Made by a program: the position numbers and the translations under genes
Source: Candidatus Hydrogenedentota bacterium
GTDB taxonomy: Bacteria > Hydrogenedentota > Hydrogenedentia > Hydrogenedentales > CAITNO01
Direction of reading: 5' to 3'
Assembly: GCA_007124105.1 (NCBI GenBank)
Contig: SLFT01000334.1
Coordinates: 1-34,609 of the forward strand
Length of the DNA stretch: 34,609 bases
Notes under the pieces: model-generated
Database searches by the model: none
Seen by the model: the letters and a program-made list of their open reading frames with translations, nothing else
What the model was told of the DNA's origin: nothing
In this document: one piece after another, positions 1 to 8,747 of the stretch
Numbering within the stretch: the stretch's first letter is position 1
How the letters are laid out: the number at the start of each line of letters is the position of its first letter

Positions 1-660
1 AATATCCATGAGGACTGCGACGCGCGACTTGCGCGCATTGCCAGGGACGCGCCGCGACGGCTGCTTATTTCCATCGGCGGAGCGGGCGCGCAACAGCAAT
101 TGCTTTTAAAGATATTGAACCACCTGATGCCGCAAATACGGGCGCGAAAACTTGCCCTGTTCCTGAACTGCGGCGACCACCGAAACGCCCTGGCCTATTT
201 TGGCAAGAAAGTATCCGGGTTCAAACAACTGGCCATACACCATACCGAGTGGCCGGAAATGGAGACTTTTGCGGCGACCGCGCGAAAAAGCGCCGTATCC
301 GGCTTGCACGTGTTCTGTCACGACAACCCATTTGCGGCGGTATACGCCACCAACATGCTGATGCGCGCGGCTGATATCCTGCTGACCAAACCCAGTGAAC
401 TGGCCTATTACCCCATCCCCAAACTCTTACTCCAGCGGGTCGGCGGTCACGAGGCCTGGGGCGCGATACGCGCCGCCGAAATCGGCGACGGCACCCCGGA
501 ATGCACAGGCGCGCCCTTCACGCTGCGCGCACTGGACGCGCTCCTGACCGAAGGAGACCTGTTGGCATTATATTGCAGTCAGATTAAACGCCTCCATGAT
601 CAAGGCATTTACGACGGCGCCTATCGCGCCGTTGACCTGGCCACGGGACTGGCCGTATGA
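1..660 (+). CDS. 5'-truncated hypothetical protein, possibly GT-B glycosyltransferase-like
   Basis: Reading frame 1 is open from base 1 (NIHEDCDARLARIARDAPRRLLISIGGAGAQQQLLLK...) through the listed 100..660 ORF to TGA, so the gene starts before the window. The LLISIGGAGAQQ segment resembles a glycosyltransferase-type Rossmann strand/loop (inference). Confidence 0.6.
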   Translation, partial: NIHEDCDARLARIARDAPRRLLISIGGAGAQQQLLLKILNHLMPQIRARKLALFLNCGDHRNALAYFGKKVSGFKQLAIHHTEWPEMETFAATARKSAVSGLHVFCHDNPFAAVYATNMLMRAADILLTKPSELAYYPIPKLLLQRVGGHEAWGAIRAAEIGDGTPECTGAPFTLRALDALLTEGDLLALYCSQIKRLHDQGIYDGAYRAVDLATGLAV

Positions 661-728
661 ATGCATGGTAACGCGGTGAGGCACACATGGGGCAGTGGAT
701 GTTGATGCCAGTACATTATCCCGCGCAT

Positions 729-760
729 CTCATCAGATTTCTGTTGCGCTGACGCCCGTT
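729..760. repeat. intergenic repeat family copy A (partial)
   Basis: TCATCAGATTTCTGTTGCGCTGACGCC shares CAGATTTCTGTTGCGC exactly with copy C. Confidence 0.5.
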
Positions 761-793
761 ACAGTATTTATGGTTTCGCTACTCATAATAGTT

Positions 794-823
794 TTGATAC
801 GTCTCCAAAAGGTCTGCTACACT
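794..823 (+). promoter_or_regulatory. putative sigma70-type promoter upstream of the iolC-like gene
   Basis: TTGATA (794-799), 18-nt spacer, TACACT (818-823), about 50 nt before the ATG at 876. Confidence 0.4.
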
Positions 824-875
824 TGCCTTAGCGTCGTTCAACCACTTCAGCGGCGCGATTGCGTGGGAGACGCTT

Positions 876-1904
876 ATGACGGAAAAAATACTTTATGATT
901 CCCTGCACATGGGTCGTTCGTCCATTGACTTGTATAGCGACGATGTGGGCGCGCCCTTTGTGGAGATTACCCGATTTGCCGCTTATGTGGGCGGTTCGCC
1001 GCTGAACATCAGCGTGGGCGGGCGGCGGCTCGGGATGAACACGGCGGTGTTGACCGCTTTGGGCGCAGACCCGGTGGGCGACTTTATTCTCCATTTTCTG
1101 GAGCGTGAAGGGGTGGAGACCGGGTTCATTCCCCGTAAGCCCGGCCGTCGCACCAGCGCCGTGGTGCTCGGCATCGAGCCGCCCGACAAATTCCCCCTGG
1201 TCTATTACCGGGACAATTGCGCCGACATCGCGTTGACCATAGACGACGTGCTGGCGACGCCGGTGACGCGCTGCAAGGTGTTCCAGTTCGCCGGCACCAA
1301 TCTCTCAATGGAACCCAGCCGCAGCGCGACCTTCTTCGCGGCGGAACAGGCGCGCGCTGCGGGGGCCGAGGTGGTTTTCGACATAGATTTTCGGCCCGAC
1401 CAGTGGCACGATCCGCGCGCTTTCGGCGTGATGGCGCGGGCAATCATGCCCCTGGTGGATATCGTGCTTGGCACGGACGACGAAATTAACGCGGCCATGC
1501 TGCGCGATCCAGCCCAGATTACCCTCACCCATTCACAGGTGTCAGATACCAAGGTCGCGGGCGACGTGGACGCGGCCATTGCGCGGTTGCTCGCGCTGGG
1601 ACCACATGCGTTGGTGCAAAAACGGGGCGTTGACGGCGCAAGAACCCATGTTAAACATGAGGATGGCGGTATCCAGCAGATTGATTCGCCGGGGTACCCT
1701 GTCGAGGTGTATAACATCCTCGGCGCGGGCGACGCCTTCGCTGCGGGATTTATCTGTGGACGCGTCCGCGGCATGGACTGGCGTCAGGCGGGACGCCTCG
1801 GCGCCGCCTGCGGCGCCATAGTCGTAACCAAACATGGCTGCGCGAATTTCATGCCCACATGGGATGAGGTGATGGAATTCGTGGAAGCGCGCGACGGACT
1901 TTAA
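876..1904 (+). CDS. iolC: PfkB-family sugar kinase, likely 5-dehydro-2-deoxygluconokinase
   Basis: 342 aa; GGSPLNISVGGRRLG N-terminal PfkB motif and the C-terminal NILGAGDAFAAGF signature; overall pattern typical of IolC. Confidence 0.82.
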   Translation: MTEKILYDSLHMGRSSIDLYSDDVGAPFVEITRFAAYVGGSPLNISVGGRRLGMNTAVLTALGADPVGDFILHFLEREGVETGFIPRKPGRRTSAVVLGIEPPDKFPLVYYRDNCADIALTIDDVLATPVTRCKVFQFAGTNLSMEPSRSATFFAAEQARAAGAEVVFDIDFRPDQWHDPRAFGVMARAIMPLVDIVLGTDDEINAAMLRDPAQITLTHSQVSDTKVAGDVDAAIARLLALGPHALVQKRGVDGARTHVKHEDGGIQQIDSPGYPVEVYNILGAGDAFAAGFICGRVRGMDWRQAGRLGAACGAIVVTKHGCANFMPTWDEVMEFVEARDGL

Positions 1905-1910
1905 TCACTA

Positions 1911-1995
1911 TATCTGGTTCCTGTGACGCTGGCGTATCTTACGCCTCGCTCGCCCTTTGGCTTCGACACAAACCAATACGTTGTCAGCCCGTAGC
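1911..1995. repeat. intergenic repeat family copy B (partial/diverged)
   Basis: TTCCTGTGACGCTGGCGTATCTTACGCC (1918-1945) matches copy C TTTCTGTTGCGCCTGCGAATCTTACGCC at 22 of 28 positions; the colinear TGTCAGCC motif follows at 1982 (copy C at 12891). Confidence 0.55.
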
Positions 1996-2350
1996 CCTCG
2001 TGAAGCACAAGCGCGGCCCGACCGTCACGGGATAGGGCCTGTAACGGACAGGTGTTACTGAAACGAGTAACCATGACGTATCACATCATTTAGCCAGGAA
2101 CAAAACGAAACCGTAGACGCAGAGGACAAGTCTACTTGAATACACGTTGGCATCAACAATATGGTCAAGGAGTAGACTGTTTGACTCGCTACCATACTTT
2201 CATTCATACTCATAATGATAGGCTGACTTGTTGGAATGCCTGCGCAAATCACCAGCTGCGCATCAGGATTGCGCATAAAGTGAGCGGGCGGCGAGCGATT
2301 ATTTTACGAGGGTTTCGAACCATTTAACCAACTTTTCGGGAGACTATGTC

Positions 2351-4186
2351 ATGGCAGAACAAAAAAACACAAGAACGATTGTCCTGGCGCTGATACTGGT
2401 TATCGCGCTTATGGGCGTGCTGGCGTATACCTTTCTTATGGGCGACGCCCCAGCGCCAGAAGACGTACCGGCGCCGGTGGTCACCGGCGATCCCACGCTG
2501 GCAGTGCCCGATCCGCCTGACGCTGAGCCCGACGCAACACTCCCCGCAACACCTGATGTCGCCGCGCCGGCGCCGGCGGATAATCCGCCGCTTACACTTA
2601 CCGCGTTGCGGTATTTGCCCGACCAGGCACAGATAGCCGTCGGTATTCCATCTGTTGAAAGCCTGCTGGCCACGGTAGCGCCTTTTGTCCAGGAAGTAAT
2701 GAAAGACGACCTGAATGTGGAGCACGAATTAGGGTTGATTGCGCGTGACCTGGCGCGCGATATGGGCGTTGACGAATCGGATGAGCTTGCGGAAGTACTG
2801 GCCGCCATCGGTTTTGACGTCGGTCTTGGCGCCGCCGCTTTCTTCGATATGGAAGAGATGATCAAGGACGCCTTTGATGCGGCGGGAGAAATGACTGAGA
2901 GCACGGAACAAATCGCCGGGTTGCCCGATGTATCTACGGGCAAGGTCGTAGCTGTTATCCCTGTTGTTGACGGAGAGAAAGCGGAGGCGGCGCTGAAAGA
3001 GTTGACGGGCGATATGCTCGCCGGCGTACCTACGAGCGAAGAGACGGTAAACGATATAACCATCACTGTATACGAAGGTATTGCGGCGTATTTTGTAACG
3101 GAGGCTGTGCTGGCAATCGGAAATAATGTGGATATGCTCAAGCAGGCCGCCGCGCGCGAGGGTGCGCCCGCAACCATTCGCTACGGGTCGGCCACATGCC
3201 CGCCGGATGATGTGAACGAGGCGGTAATGCTTGTTTACGGCGATAGGCTGATGCCGTTCGTTGAACAGGCGGTGGGCCTGCTGGCCGAATTGCAGCCGGA
3301 AGCGCTGTTTTTTGTCCAGAGCCAACTGGAGCAAATGACGGCCATGTATGAATCAGGCGTGAACGACCCGGTTATTGCCACGTTAAGCGTCCGCGACGAC
3401 GCCATCGAACTGCAATCCAAAATAGACACCGCGGTGTATCCGGCCTTGCTGGAAAGCAGCGGTACGCCGCAGCCGTTGCGTTGGGCGCAGCTGTTGCCTG
3501 AAAATACGCTGGCATTCCTATCCCTGGGCTTCACCCCTGAATCCAAGCAGAAGATAAAAGACGTTTACATGGAAGCCATCCCAGAAGAAATGCGCACAAG
3601 CCCCGGGTTCTCCCAGGGGATGCAAATCGGCCGCACCGTTGTGGACATGATTGGCCAGGAGGTTACGCTTGGCATGACCGAACTTGATCCGATAGATTTC
3701 CCCACGCTATTGCTGTTCGTTGATCTGGAGAATCGTATGTCCGCCCAGGTATTGCTGCCAATGGTGCCGCAACTGCCGCATGACGACCCCTATCGCGATG
3801 TCCAGATTAACGCCATTAACTTCCCGTCCCCCATCCAATTCTACTTTGCGCTGGTCGAGGATGCTTTGGTGCTCTCGAATAGTGACGACGGCATCCGCAG
3901 GGTTATTGACCTGGTAAAAGACGAGGAGACCAGCGGTTTCTTCGAATCGCTTACGCCGCCCATCAACCCCGATACGCCCATGTACCAGGCGCTTTTAATC
4001 AAACCGGAATTGTACGACAGTATTGTGGCGCCGCTGTCAGCGCTTTCGGGACGGGCGTTGCCGACAGAGGCGGACACGGTATTCGACACCTTAACCGCCA
4101 TGTTTGACGATGTTCGTTTCTTTAACGAAATGCGCGACTCGTGGAACCTGACGCGCCTCAGCGTAAACAGGAAAACCTCTGATTAA
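2351..4186 (+). CDS. membrane-anchored/exported hypothetical protein (DUF3352-like pattern)
   Basis: 611 aa; single N-terminal hydrophobic helix (TIVLALILVIALMGVLAYTFLM), Pro/Ala-rich linker, then a large extracytoplasmic-type domain (YLPDQAQIAVGIPSVESLL). GGGAG Shine-Dalgarno-like site before the ATG. Confidence 0.65.
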   Translation: MAEQKNTRTIVLALILVIALMGVLAYTFLMGDAPAPEDVPAPVVTGDPTLAVPDPPDAEPDATLPATPDVAAPAPADNPPLTLTALRYLPDQAQIAVGIPSVESLLATVAPFVQEVMKDDLNVEHELGLIARDLARDMGVDESDELAEVLAAIGFDVGLGAAAFFDMEEMIKDAFDAAGEMTESTEQIAGLPDVSTGKVVAVIPVVDGEKAEAALKELTGDMLAGVPTSEETVNDITITVYEGIAAYFVTEAVLAIGNNVDMLKQAAAREGAPATIRYGSATCPPDDVNEAVMLVYGDRLMPFVEQAVGLLAELQPEALFFVQSQLEQMTAMYESGVNDPVIATLSVRDDAIELQSKIDTAVYPALLESSGTPQPLRWAQLLPENTLAFLSLGFTPESKQKIKDVYMEAIPEEMRTSPGFSQGMQIGRTVVDMIGQEVTLGMTELDPIDFPTLLLFVDLENRMSAQVLLPMVPQLPHDDPYRDVQINAINFPSPIQFYFALVEDALVLSNSDDGIRRVIDLVKDEETSGFFESLTPPINPDTPMYQALLIKPELYDSIVAPLSALSGRALPTEADTVFDTLTAMFDDVRFFNEMRDSWNLTRLSVNRKTSD

Positions 4187-4199
4187 TTCGCTTTCCTCA

Positions 4200-4236
4200 C
4201 GCACCCGGACGGCAACCGTCCGGGTGCGTTGTTTTC
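4200..4236 (+). terminator. Rho-independent terminator
   Basis: Perfect 13-bp stem CGCACCCGGACGG / CCGTCCGGGTGCG with loop CAA, followed by TTGTTTTCG; just downstream of the 2351-4186 stop codon. Confidence 0.9.
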
Positions 4237-4297
4237 GTATTGCAACGATATGGCATTTCGCCATACCAATATACTTATCACTACAGGAGACTTAACC

Positions 4298-5146
4298 ATG
4301 AATCACATAGCCTTACTGCTTATGCCGCTGGTGCTGTGCTGCTTGCTCGCCAACGCCGTTGCAACAGAAACCGCGCCGCGCCCCCGCATCCTGCTGTTGA
4401 CAAAATCATCCGGATTTGAACATAGCGTTATCAAACACGACAGGCGTGGAACCAGCCACGTGGAACGTATCCTGACGCCTCTGGTTGACGAAATGGGCGG
4501 TTCACTTTTATGTACAAAAGACGCGAGCCTGATAAATGCCGAAACGCTCGAGGACTATGACGTGGTTATCTTTTACACATCAGGCGTGCTTACCGAAGTG
4601 GGCGAAGACGGCAATCCGGCTATGACCGAAGAGGGACTGGAAGCGTTGTTCGCCTGGATTCGCAACGGCGGCGGTTTCATCGGATTCCATTCCGCCACGG
4701 ATTCGTTCCGAAGCAACGGCGACACGCCCACGCCGTATATCGAAATGCTCGGCGGCGAGTTTATCACTCACGGCGCACAGTTCGAGGGAACAATCCGAAA
4801 TGTCAGCGCAGGCCATCCCGCAGCGAAATCATTGCCGGAAAGCTGGGACATACAAGACGAGTGGTATTTGTTTCGCCATTTGAACAAGGAGCATCTCCAT
4901 GTGCTGGCCTTGCTCGAAATAGGCGATGAACGGCAGAAGCAGAAAATGTATGACATCCCTGATTACCCCATGATCTGGTGTCGCGCTTATGGTGACGGAC
5001 GCGTACTGTATAACGGCATGGGCCACCGCGAGGATGTCTGGGAACACCCCACATTCAAGGCCCTGGTGGAAGAGCATATCCGCTGGGCCGCCGGAGAGGG
5101 TTCCTTGAATGCCGATCCAAACTACGAGGCAGTAGGGCTGGACTAG
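4298..5146 (+). CDS. ThuA-domain protein with signal peptide
   Basis: Internal ATG at 4298 (MNHIALLLMPLVLCCLLANAVA signal peptide, AGGAG upstream) is preferred over the 4229 TTG. ThuA-like motifs: RILLLTKSSGFEHSV, DVVIFYTSG, GGGFIGFHSATDS, GDGRVLYNGMGHREDVW. Confidence 0.82.
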   Translation: MNHIALLLMPLVLCCLLANAVATETAPRPRILLLTKSSGFEHSVIKHDRRGTSHVERILTPLVDEMGGSLLCTKDASLINAETLEDYDVVIFYTSGVLTEVGEDGNPAMTEEGLEALFAWIRNGGGFIGFHSATDSFRSNGDTPTPYIEMLGGEFITHGAQFEGTIRNVSAGHPAAKSLPESWDIQDEWYLFRHLNKEHLHVLALLEIGDERQKQKMYDIPDYPMIWCRAYGDGRVLYNGMGHREDVWEHPTFKALVEEHIRWAAGEGSLNADPNYEAVGLD

Positions 5147-5217
5147 AACACGATCAATACAAGACCCGCATACACAACGAGCGTACTGGGGTACGCCCCT
5201 AAAGAAGGAGAGAAAAC

Positions 5218-6006
5218 ATGACAAGACCGGTTTGTCTAATTATTGTAATGCTTACGTGCTGTACTGTTGTGGCGGCAAAAGACTTGGAGATTGTGGCGCA
5301 TCGCGGCGCGAACCACCTGGCCCCGGAAAATACGCGCGCCGCCGCGCAAGCCTGCATTGATCTGGGGGTGCATTATGTGGAGGTGGACGTGCATCAAAGC
5401 CGCGACGGCGTGTTCTACATCATGCATGATCGCACTGTCAATCGCACCACGGGCGGCGTTGGTTTCCTTGCGTTAATGGACTCGGAAGATATAGACCAAC
5501 TGGACGCGGGCAGTTGGTATTCCCCCGAATTCAAAGGCGAACCCGTACCGAGGCTCAAAGAGTATCTGGAATGGATCAAGGGAAAAGCCAAGGTGTATCT
5601 CGACGTGAAAGCGGGCAACATGCAGGACTTAATTGATGTTGTTTATGAAACCGGATTTGAAGACGAGTGTTTCTTCTGGTTTGGCGACGATGCGCTGCTG
5701 GAAGAATTTCGCGCCTTGGACAAAGACCTGAAACTCAAGATTAACGCGCACACGCCAGTGGAAGTTGTGGCGGCCGTTGAAAACTATAACGCCGCCATCG
5801 TGGAAACGCAGCTAGCATCGCTCACTCCCGAATTTGTCGCCGCGTGCCGTAAACACGACGTAAAAATCATGGTCTATGAACGGGAGGACACCCCCGAGAT
5901 GTATCGTCGCATCATGGCGTCCGAGGCGGACATGATAAATCTCGATCGTCCCGAACTCTTTGTGGAAGTACGCGACGCAGTTAAGGCAGAAGCGGCTAAG
6001 GAATAA
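5218..6006 (+). CDS. exported glycerophosphodiester phosphodiesterase family protein
   Basis: Signal peptide; EIVAHRGANHLAPENT, EVDVHQSRDGVFYIMHD and NRTTGG motifs of GDPD proteins; AAGGAGAG RBS. Confidence 0.88.
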   Translation: MTRPVCLIIVMLTCCTVVAAKDLEIVAHRGANHLAPENTRAAAQACIDLGVHYVEVDVHQSRDGVFYIMHDRTVNRTTGGVGFLALMDSEDIDQLDAGSWYSPEFKGEPVPRLKEYLEWIKGKAKVYLDVKAGNMQDLIDVVYETGFEDECFFWFGDDALLEEFRALDKDLKLKINAHTPVEVVAAVENYNAAIVETQLASLTPEFVAACRKHDVKIMVYEREDTPEMYRRIMASEADMINLDRPELFVEVRDAVKAEAAKE

Positions 6007-6041
6007 ACTTGTACAATCATCTGAGTCAAGGAGAGTGAACC

Positions 6042-7160
6042 ATGTCGGAAAAAGACCTGAAGGCCATGTACCGTACCCGTACGGAGGGACAGTTCCCTGA
6101 GACCATCGAACTACTCGGCCGTGGTTATGTGAAAGTGGAAGACCTGCGATACGGCACCAATCCCCATCAGCCGGCCGCGTATTACAAGCCTGGCGACGCT
6201 TCCGGACTGGCGCTCGGCGCGTACACCATGCTGAAGACGGGCAAAAGCGGCCTGTCCCAGACCAACCTCGAGGATATGCATCACGCCATCGGCATCCTCA
6301 AATACATGGAACGCCCCACTTGCGCCGTGATGAAGCATTGCAACCCTTCGGGCGCGGCAATCAAACAGGACGGCATGAGCCTTGTCGAAGTTTATCAGCG
6401 GGCGCGCGACGCGGATGCGCAGGCGGCATTCGGCAGCGTTGTCGCTTTCAATGTTGAAGTAGACGCCGATACCGCGACGGAAATCATGCAGACCATTGTC
6501 GAAGGAGTTGTCGCGCCCGGCTTTTCCGAAACGGCCCTCGCAGTATTCAACGACTTTGACACATTCAAGCGGAATAAGGCCATTCGCATTGTGCGTACGC
6601 CCCCGTTCGACGGTCTGCCAAAGTATACAGACGATACGCCCAACGCCTGGGAAATAAAGGTGTTTGACGACGGGTCGGTGGTGCTGGCGCAACCCTATCT
6701 TTCGCGCCTGAAGTCAGCCAGTGACTTTATCGCTGCATACAACGACCATCCAAAAAAGGGGCGTATGGACATTGCGCGTCAACCAACAGCGCAGGAGTTG
6801 GACGATTTACTGTTCGCATGGCGGGTTAATCTGCATGTACGCTCGAACGGTGTTGTTATCGCGCGCAATGGCCAAACCCTCGCGGTGGGCACGGGCGAAC
6901 AGGACCGCGTGGGCGCCGTGCAACAGGCCATCCTCAAGGCACAGTCAAAGTACCAGGGCAACGAATCGCTGACGGGCGCTGTGATGGCATCTGACGGCTT
7001 CTTCCCCTTCCGCGACGCTGTGGATGCCGCAACCGAAGCGGGCATCACCGCCATTGCACAACCTGGCGGCAGCGTGAACGACTACGACGCCATCGCGGCG
7101 TGTAATGACAAAGGCGCCGCCATGGTATTTACCATGGAACGCTGCTTCTCGCATCACTGA
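6042..7160 (+). CDS. stand-alone phosphoribosylaminoimidazolecarboxamide formyltransferase (PurH C-terminal AICARFT domain only)
   Basis: 372 aa; LRYGTNPHQ, KHCNPSGAA, AFGSVVAFN, NAIxAAQPGGSxxD-like (AIAQPGGSVNDYDAI) motifs. The N-terminal IMP cyclohydrolase domain is absent. Confidence 0.82.
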   Translation: MSEKDLKAMYRTRTEGQFPETIELLGRGYVKVEDLRYGTNPHQPAAYYKPGDASGLALGAYTMLKTGKSGLSQTNLEDMHHAIGILKYMERPTCAVMKHCNPSGAAIKQDGMSLVEVYQRARDADAQAAFGSVVAFNVEVDADTATEIMQTIVEGVVAPGFSETALAVFNDFDTFKRNKAIRIVRTPPFDGLPKYTDDTPNAWEIKVFDDGSVVLAQPYLSRLKSASDFIAAYNDHPKKGRMDIARQPTAQELDDLLFAWRVNLHVRSNGVVIARNGQTLAVGTGEQDRVGAVQQAILKAQSKYQGNESLTGAVMASDGFFPFRDAVDAATEAGITAIAQPGGSVNDYDAIAACNDKGAAMVFTMERCFSHH

Positions 7161-7207
7161 GCCACGGCGCCAGAATTGCTGGCGGCATTACATCCGCAAC
7201 TCAAGCG

Positions 7208-7245
7208 CTTCTCTGCGCCCCATCTATTTATGGGGCGCAGAGAAG
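7208..7245. terminator. strong hairpin between convergent genes, probable bidirectional terminator-like structure
   Basis: Perfect 16-bp inverted repeat CTTCTCTGCGCCCCAT - CTATTT - ATGGGGCGCAGAGAAG between stop codons at 7160 (+) and 7303 (-). There is no clear T-tract. Confidence 0.6.
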
Positions 7246-7302
7246 TATTGCGTTTGAGGAACTGCGCAGTTTCCGTTTCGCGCAGGGCACAAAACTGTCG
7301 CG

Positions 7303-7617
7303 TTATTTCTTCGCGGCAGGCTTTTGCTTGGCGGTGGGCTTCTTCTTCGCTGCGGGTTTCTTCTTTGCCGCAACCTTCTTCGCAGCAGGCTTCTTCTTCG
7401 CTACGGCCTTTTTCTTGGCGGCGGGCTTCTTCTTTGCCGCAACTTTCTTCGCTGCAGGCTTCTTCTTTGCTACAGCCTTTTTCTTGGCGGCGGGCTTCTT
7501 CTTTGCCGCAACTTTCTTCGCTGCGGGCTTCTTCGCTACAGCCTTCTTCTTGGCGGCGGGCTTCTTTTTCGCCACGGCCTTCTTCTTCGCAGCAGGCTTC
7601 TTCTTCGCTGGGGCCAT
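7303..7617 (-). CDS. Lys/Ala/Pro-rich histone H1-like DNA-binding protein
   Basis: Start ATG at 7617 with GGAG upstream; 104 aa made almost entirely of KKPAAKK / KKAVAKK / KKVAAKK repeats, as in bacterial H1-like (Hc1/AlgP C-terminal-type) proteins. Confidence 0.8.
   Translation of the reverse strand: MAPAKKKPAAKKKAVAKKKPAAKKKAVAKKPAAKKVAAKKKPAAKKKAVAKKKPAAKKVAAKKKPAAKKKAVAKKKPAAKKVAAKKKPAAKKKPTAKQKPAAKK
7320..7612. repeat. coding tandem repeats in the histone-like gene (clear 69-bp unit)
   Basis: Two near-identical adjacent 69-bp units at about 7389-7457 and 7458-7526 (23 aa: KKKAVAKKKPAAKKVAAKKKPAA), flanked by partial units. Confidence 0.8.
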
Positions 7618-7836
7618 TTTCGTTTCTCCTTTTGTTGTTTTGGCCTTCTCCCACTTGATCAATAATTCGGCACACCCGTAAAAAACGGGCGGCCAAAACG
7701 TTGCCGTCACCATAACGAACAACGTCGAAAACAGGCGCATACCTGTTAACGTCACAACAACAGATCACGCAATTTCTAAGAACACTACTGACGGCAGACA
7801 TGCCGCCGCGTGTACTCCACAACGGGATCACGATTC

Positions 7837-7873
7837 AAGTAAAAAAAACCTGACAGCGAATTCAGCCGTCAGG
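7837..7873 (-). terminator. Rho-independent terminator on the minus strand
   Basis: Minus strand reads CCTGACGGCTGAATTCGCTGTCAGG followed by TTTTTTTTAC: 6-bp stem plus an inner GC/GC and an 8-T tract. Confidence 0.75.
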
Positions 7874-8105
7874 CAAATACAATCTCTACATCTTCTGTTA
7901 TCGAAGGCGTTGTAATACATCCAAAAGAAAAAAAACACAAGGAATCAGTCGCGCTGTTCACGCCGTAATCATGCGCCCACTGCGGAACCCTGTCAGCAAT
8001 GGCGGCGCAGCGCGACAGGGCGCCGCTGAAAAAGACAACACGCAACACGCAAACCATACCGAGAAGAAAAACCGAGAACCCGCAAAGGGCGCACAATCCA
8101 TCCAT
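7869..8105 (-). CDS. possible small membrane protein (78 aa)
   Basis: ATG at 8105 preceded by GGGAG-9nt; MDGLCALCGFSVFLLGMVCVLRVVFF has a transmembrane-like segment; the stop codon lies in the stem of a textbook minus-strand terminator. No family recognised. Confidence 0.35.
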   Translation of the reverse strand: MDGLCALCGFSVFLLGMVCVLRVVFFSGALSRCAAIADRVPQWAHDYGVNSATDSLCFFSFGCITTPSITEDVEIVFA

Positions 8106-8747
8106 CAGCGTCTTCTCCCACAGCGACGAGATTTGCGCTTCAACATTCGAAACCGCATCTTCAAAACCCAACGCCTCATACGTAGCATGCCTTTGTTGTT
8201 AAGCGTCTCTTCCTGCGTACAGGTTACCGTACATGAAACCTTTACTTATTTGTACCAGACTTCAACTCAAAATACAAATATTTTTTCAATGCGATACGCG
8301 GTCCACATTTGAACGAACAGCAATTGCATTTCACGATGTAATCATAACAATAATCGAACGCCCGCGCAACATCTTGACACATTTTTTTTGATCCATGCCG
8401 AACGGTATCGCCGCCGTCAATGTTATGAGAAGTGCAACAGGCTGACAATAGCGATTCGTGTCCGCTTACAGTAACGTTATGATCTGTCTGTATTGGACTA
8501 ACGGCTGCGCCGGCGATAAAGGAAATATATTGTGTCGGTGTTTACGCTTACCGTCATTGCCAGCTGTCGCGCTGACCATGGAACAGTAGAAACCCATGCG
8601 ACACGGCGTCCTATGCAACTGCGTTTTTAAGCAAGACGCCTTCCTTTTGTCTGGCGTACTGGATTCTGGTAAAGTAGCCTGCAATGCCTGTCTTGTTGCA
8701 TTGTGACATGCAGGCAGAAGCATGCTCCATAAACGAAGGGATGCGTT

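Noticed and set aside
7320-7612. CRISPR-like repetitive region
   Set aside because: Repeats are contiguous, codon-periodic and coding, without unique spacers.
7154-7831. 225-aa minus-strand ORF and several overlapping plus-strand ORFs (7176-7658, 7324-7665, 7328-7681)
   Set aside because: They are alternate-frame readings of the histone-like tandem repeat (EEAR/CEE, SSLRPSS and FFAAGFFF low-complexity patterns); the KKPAAKK frame has the RBS and a recognisable protein type.
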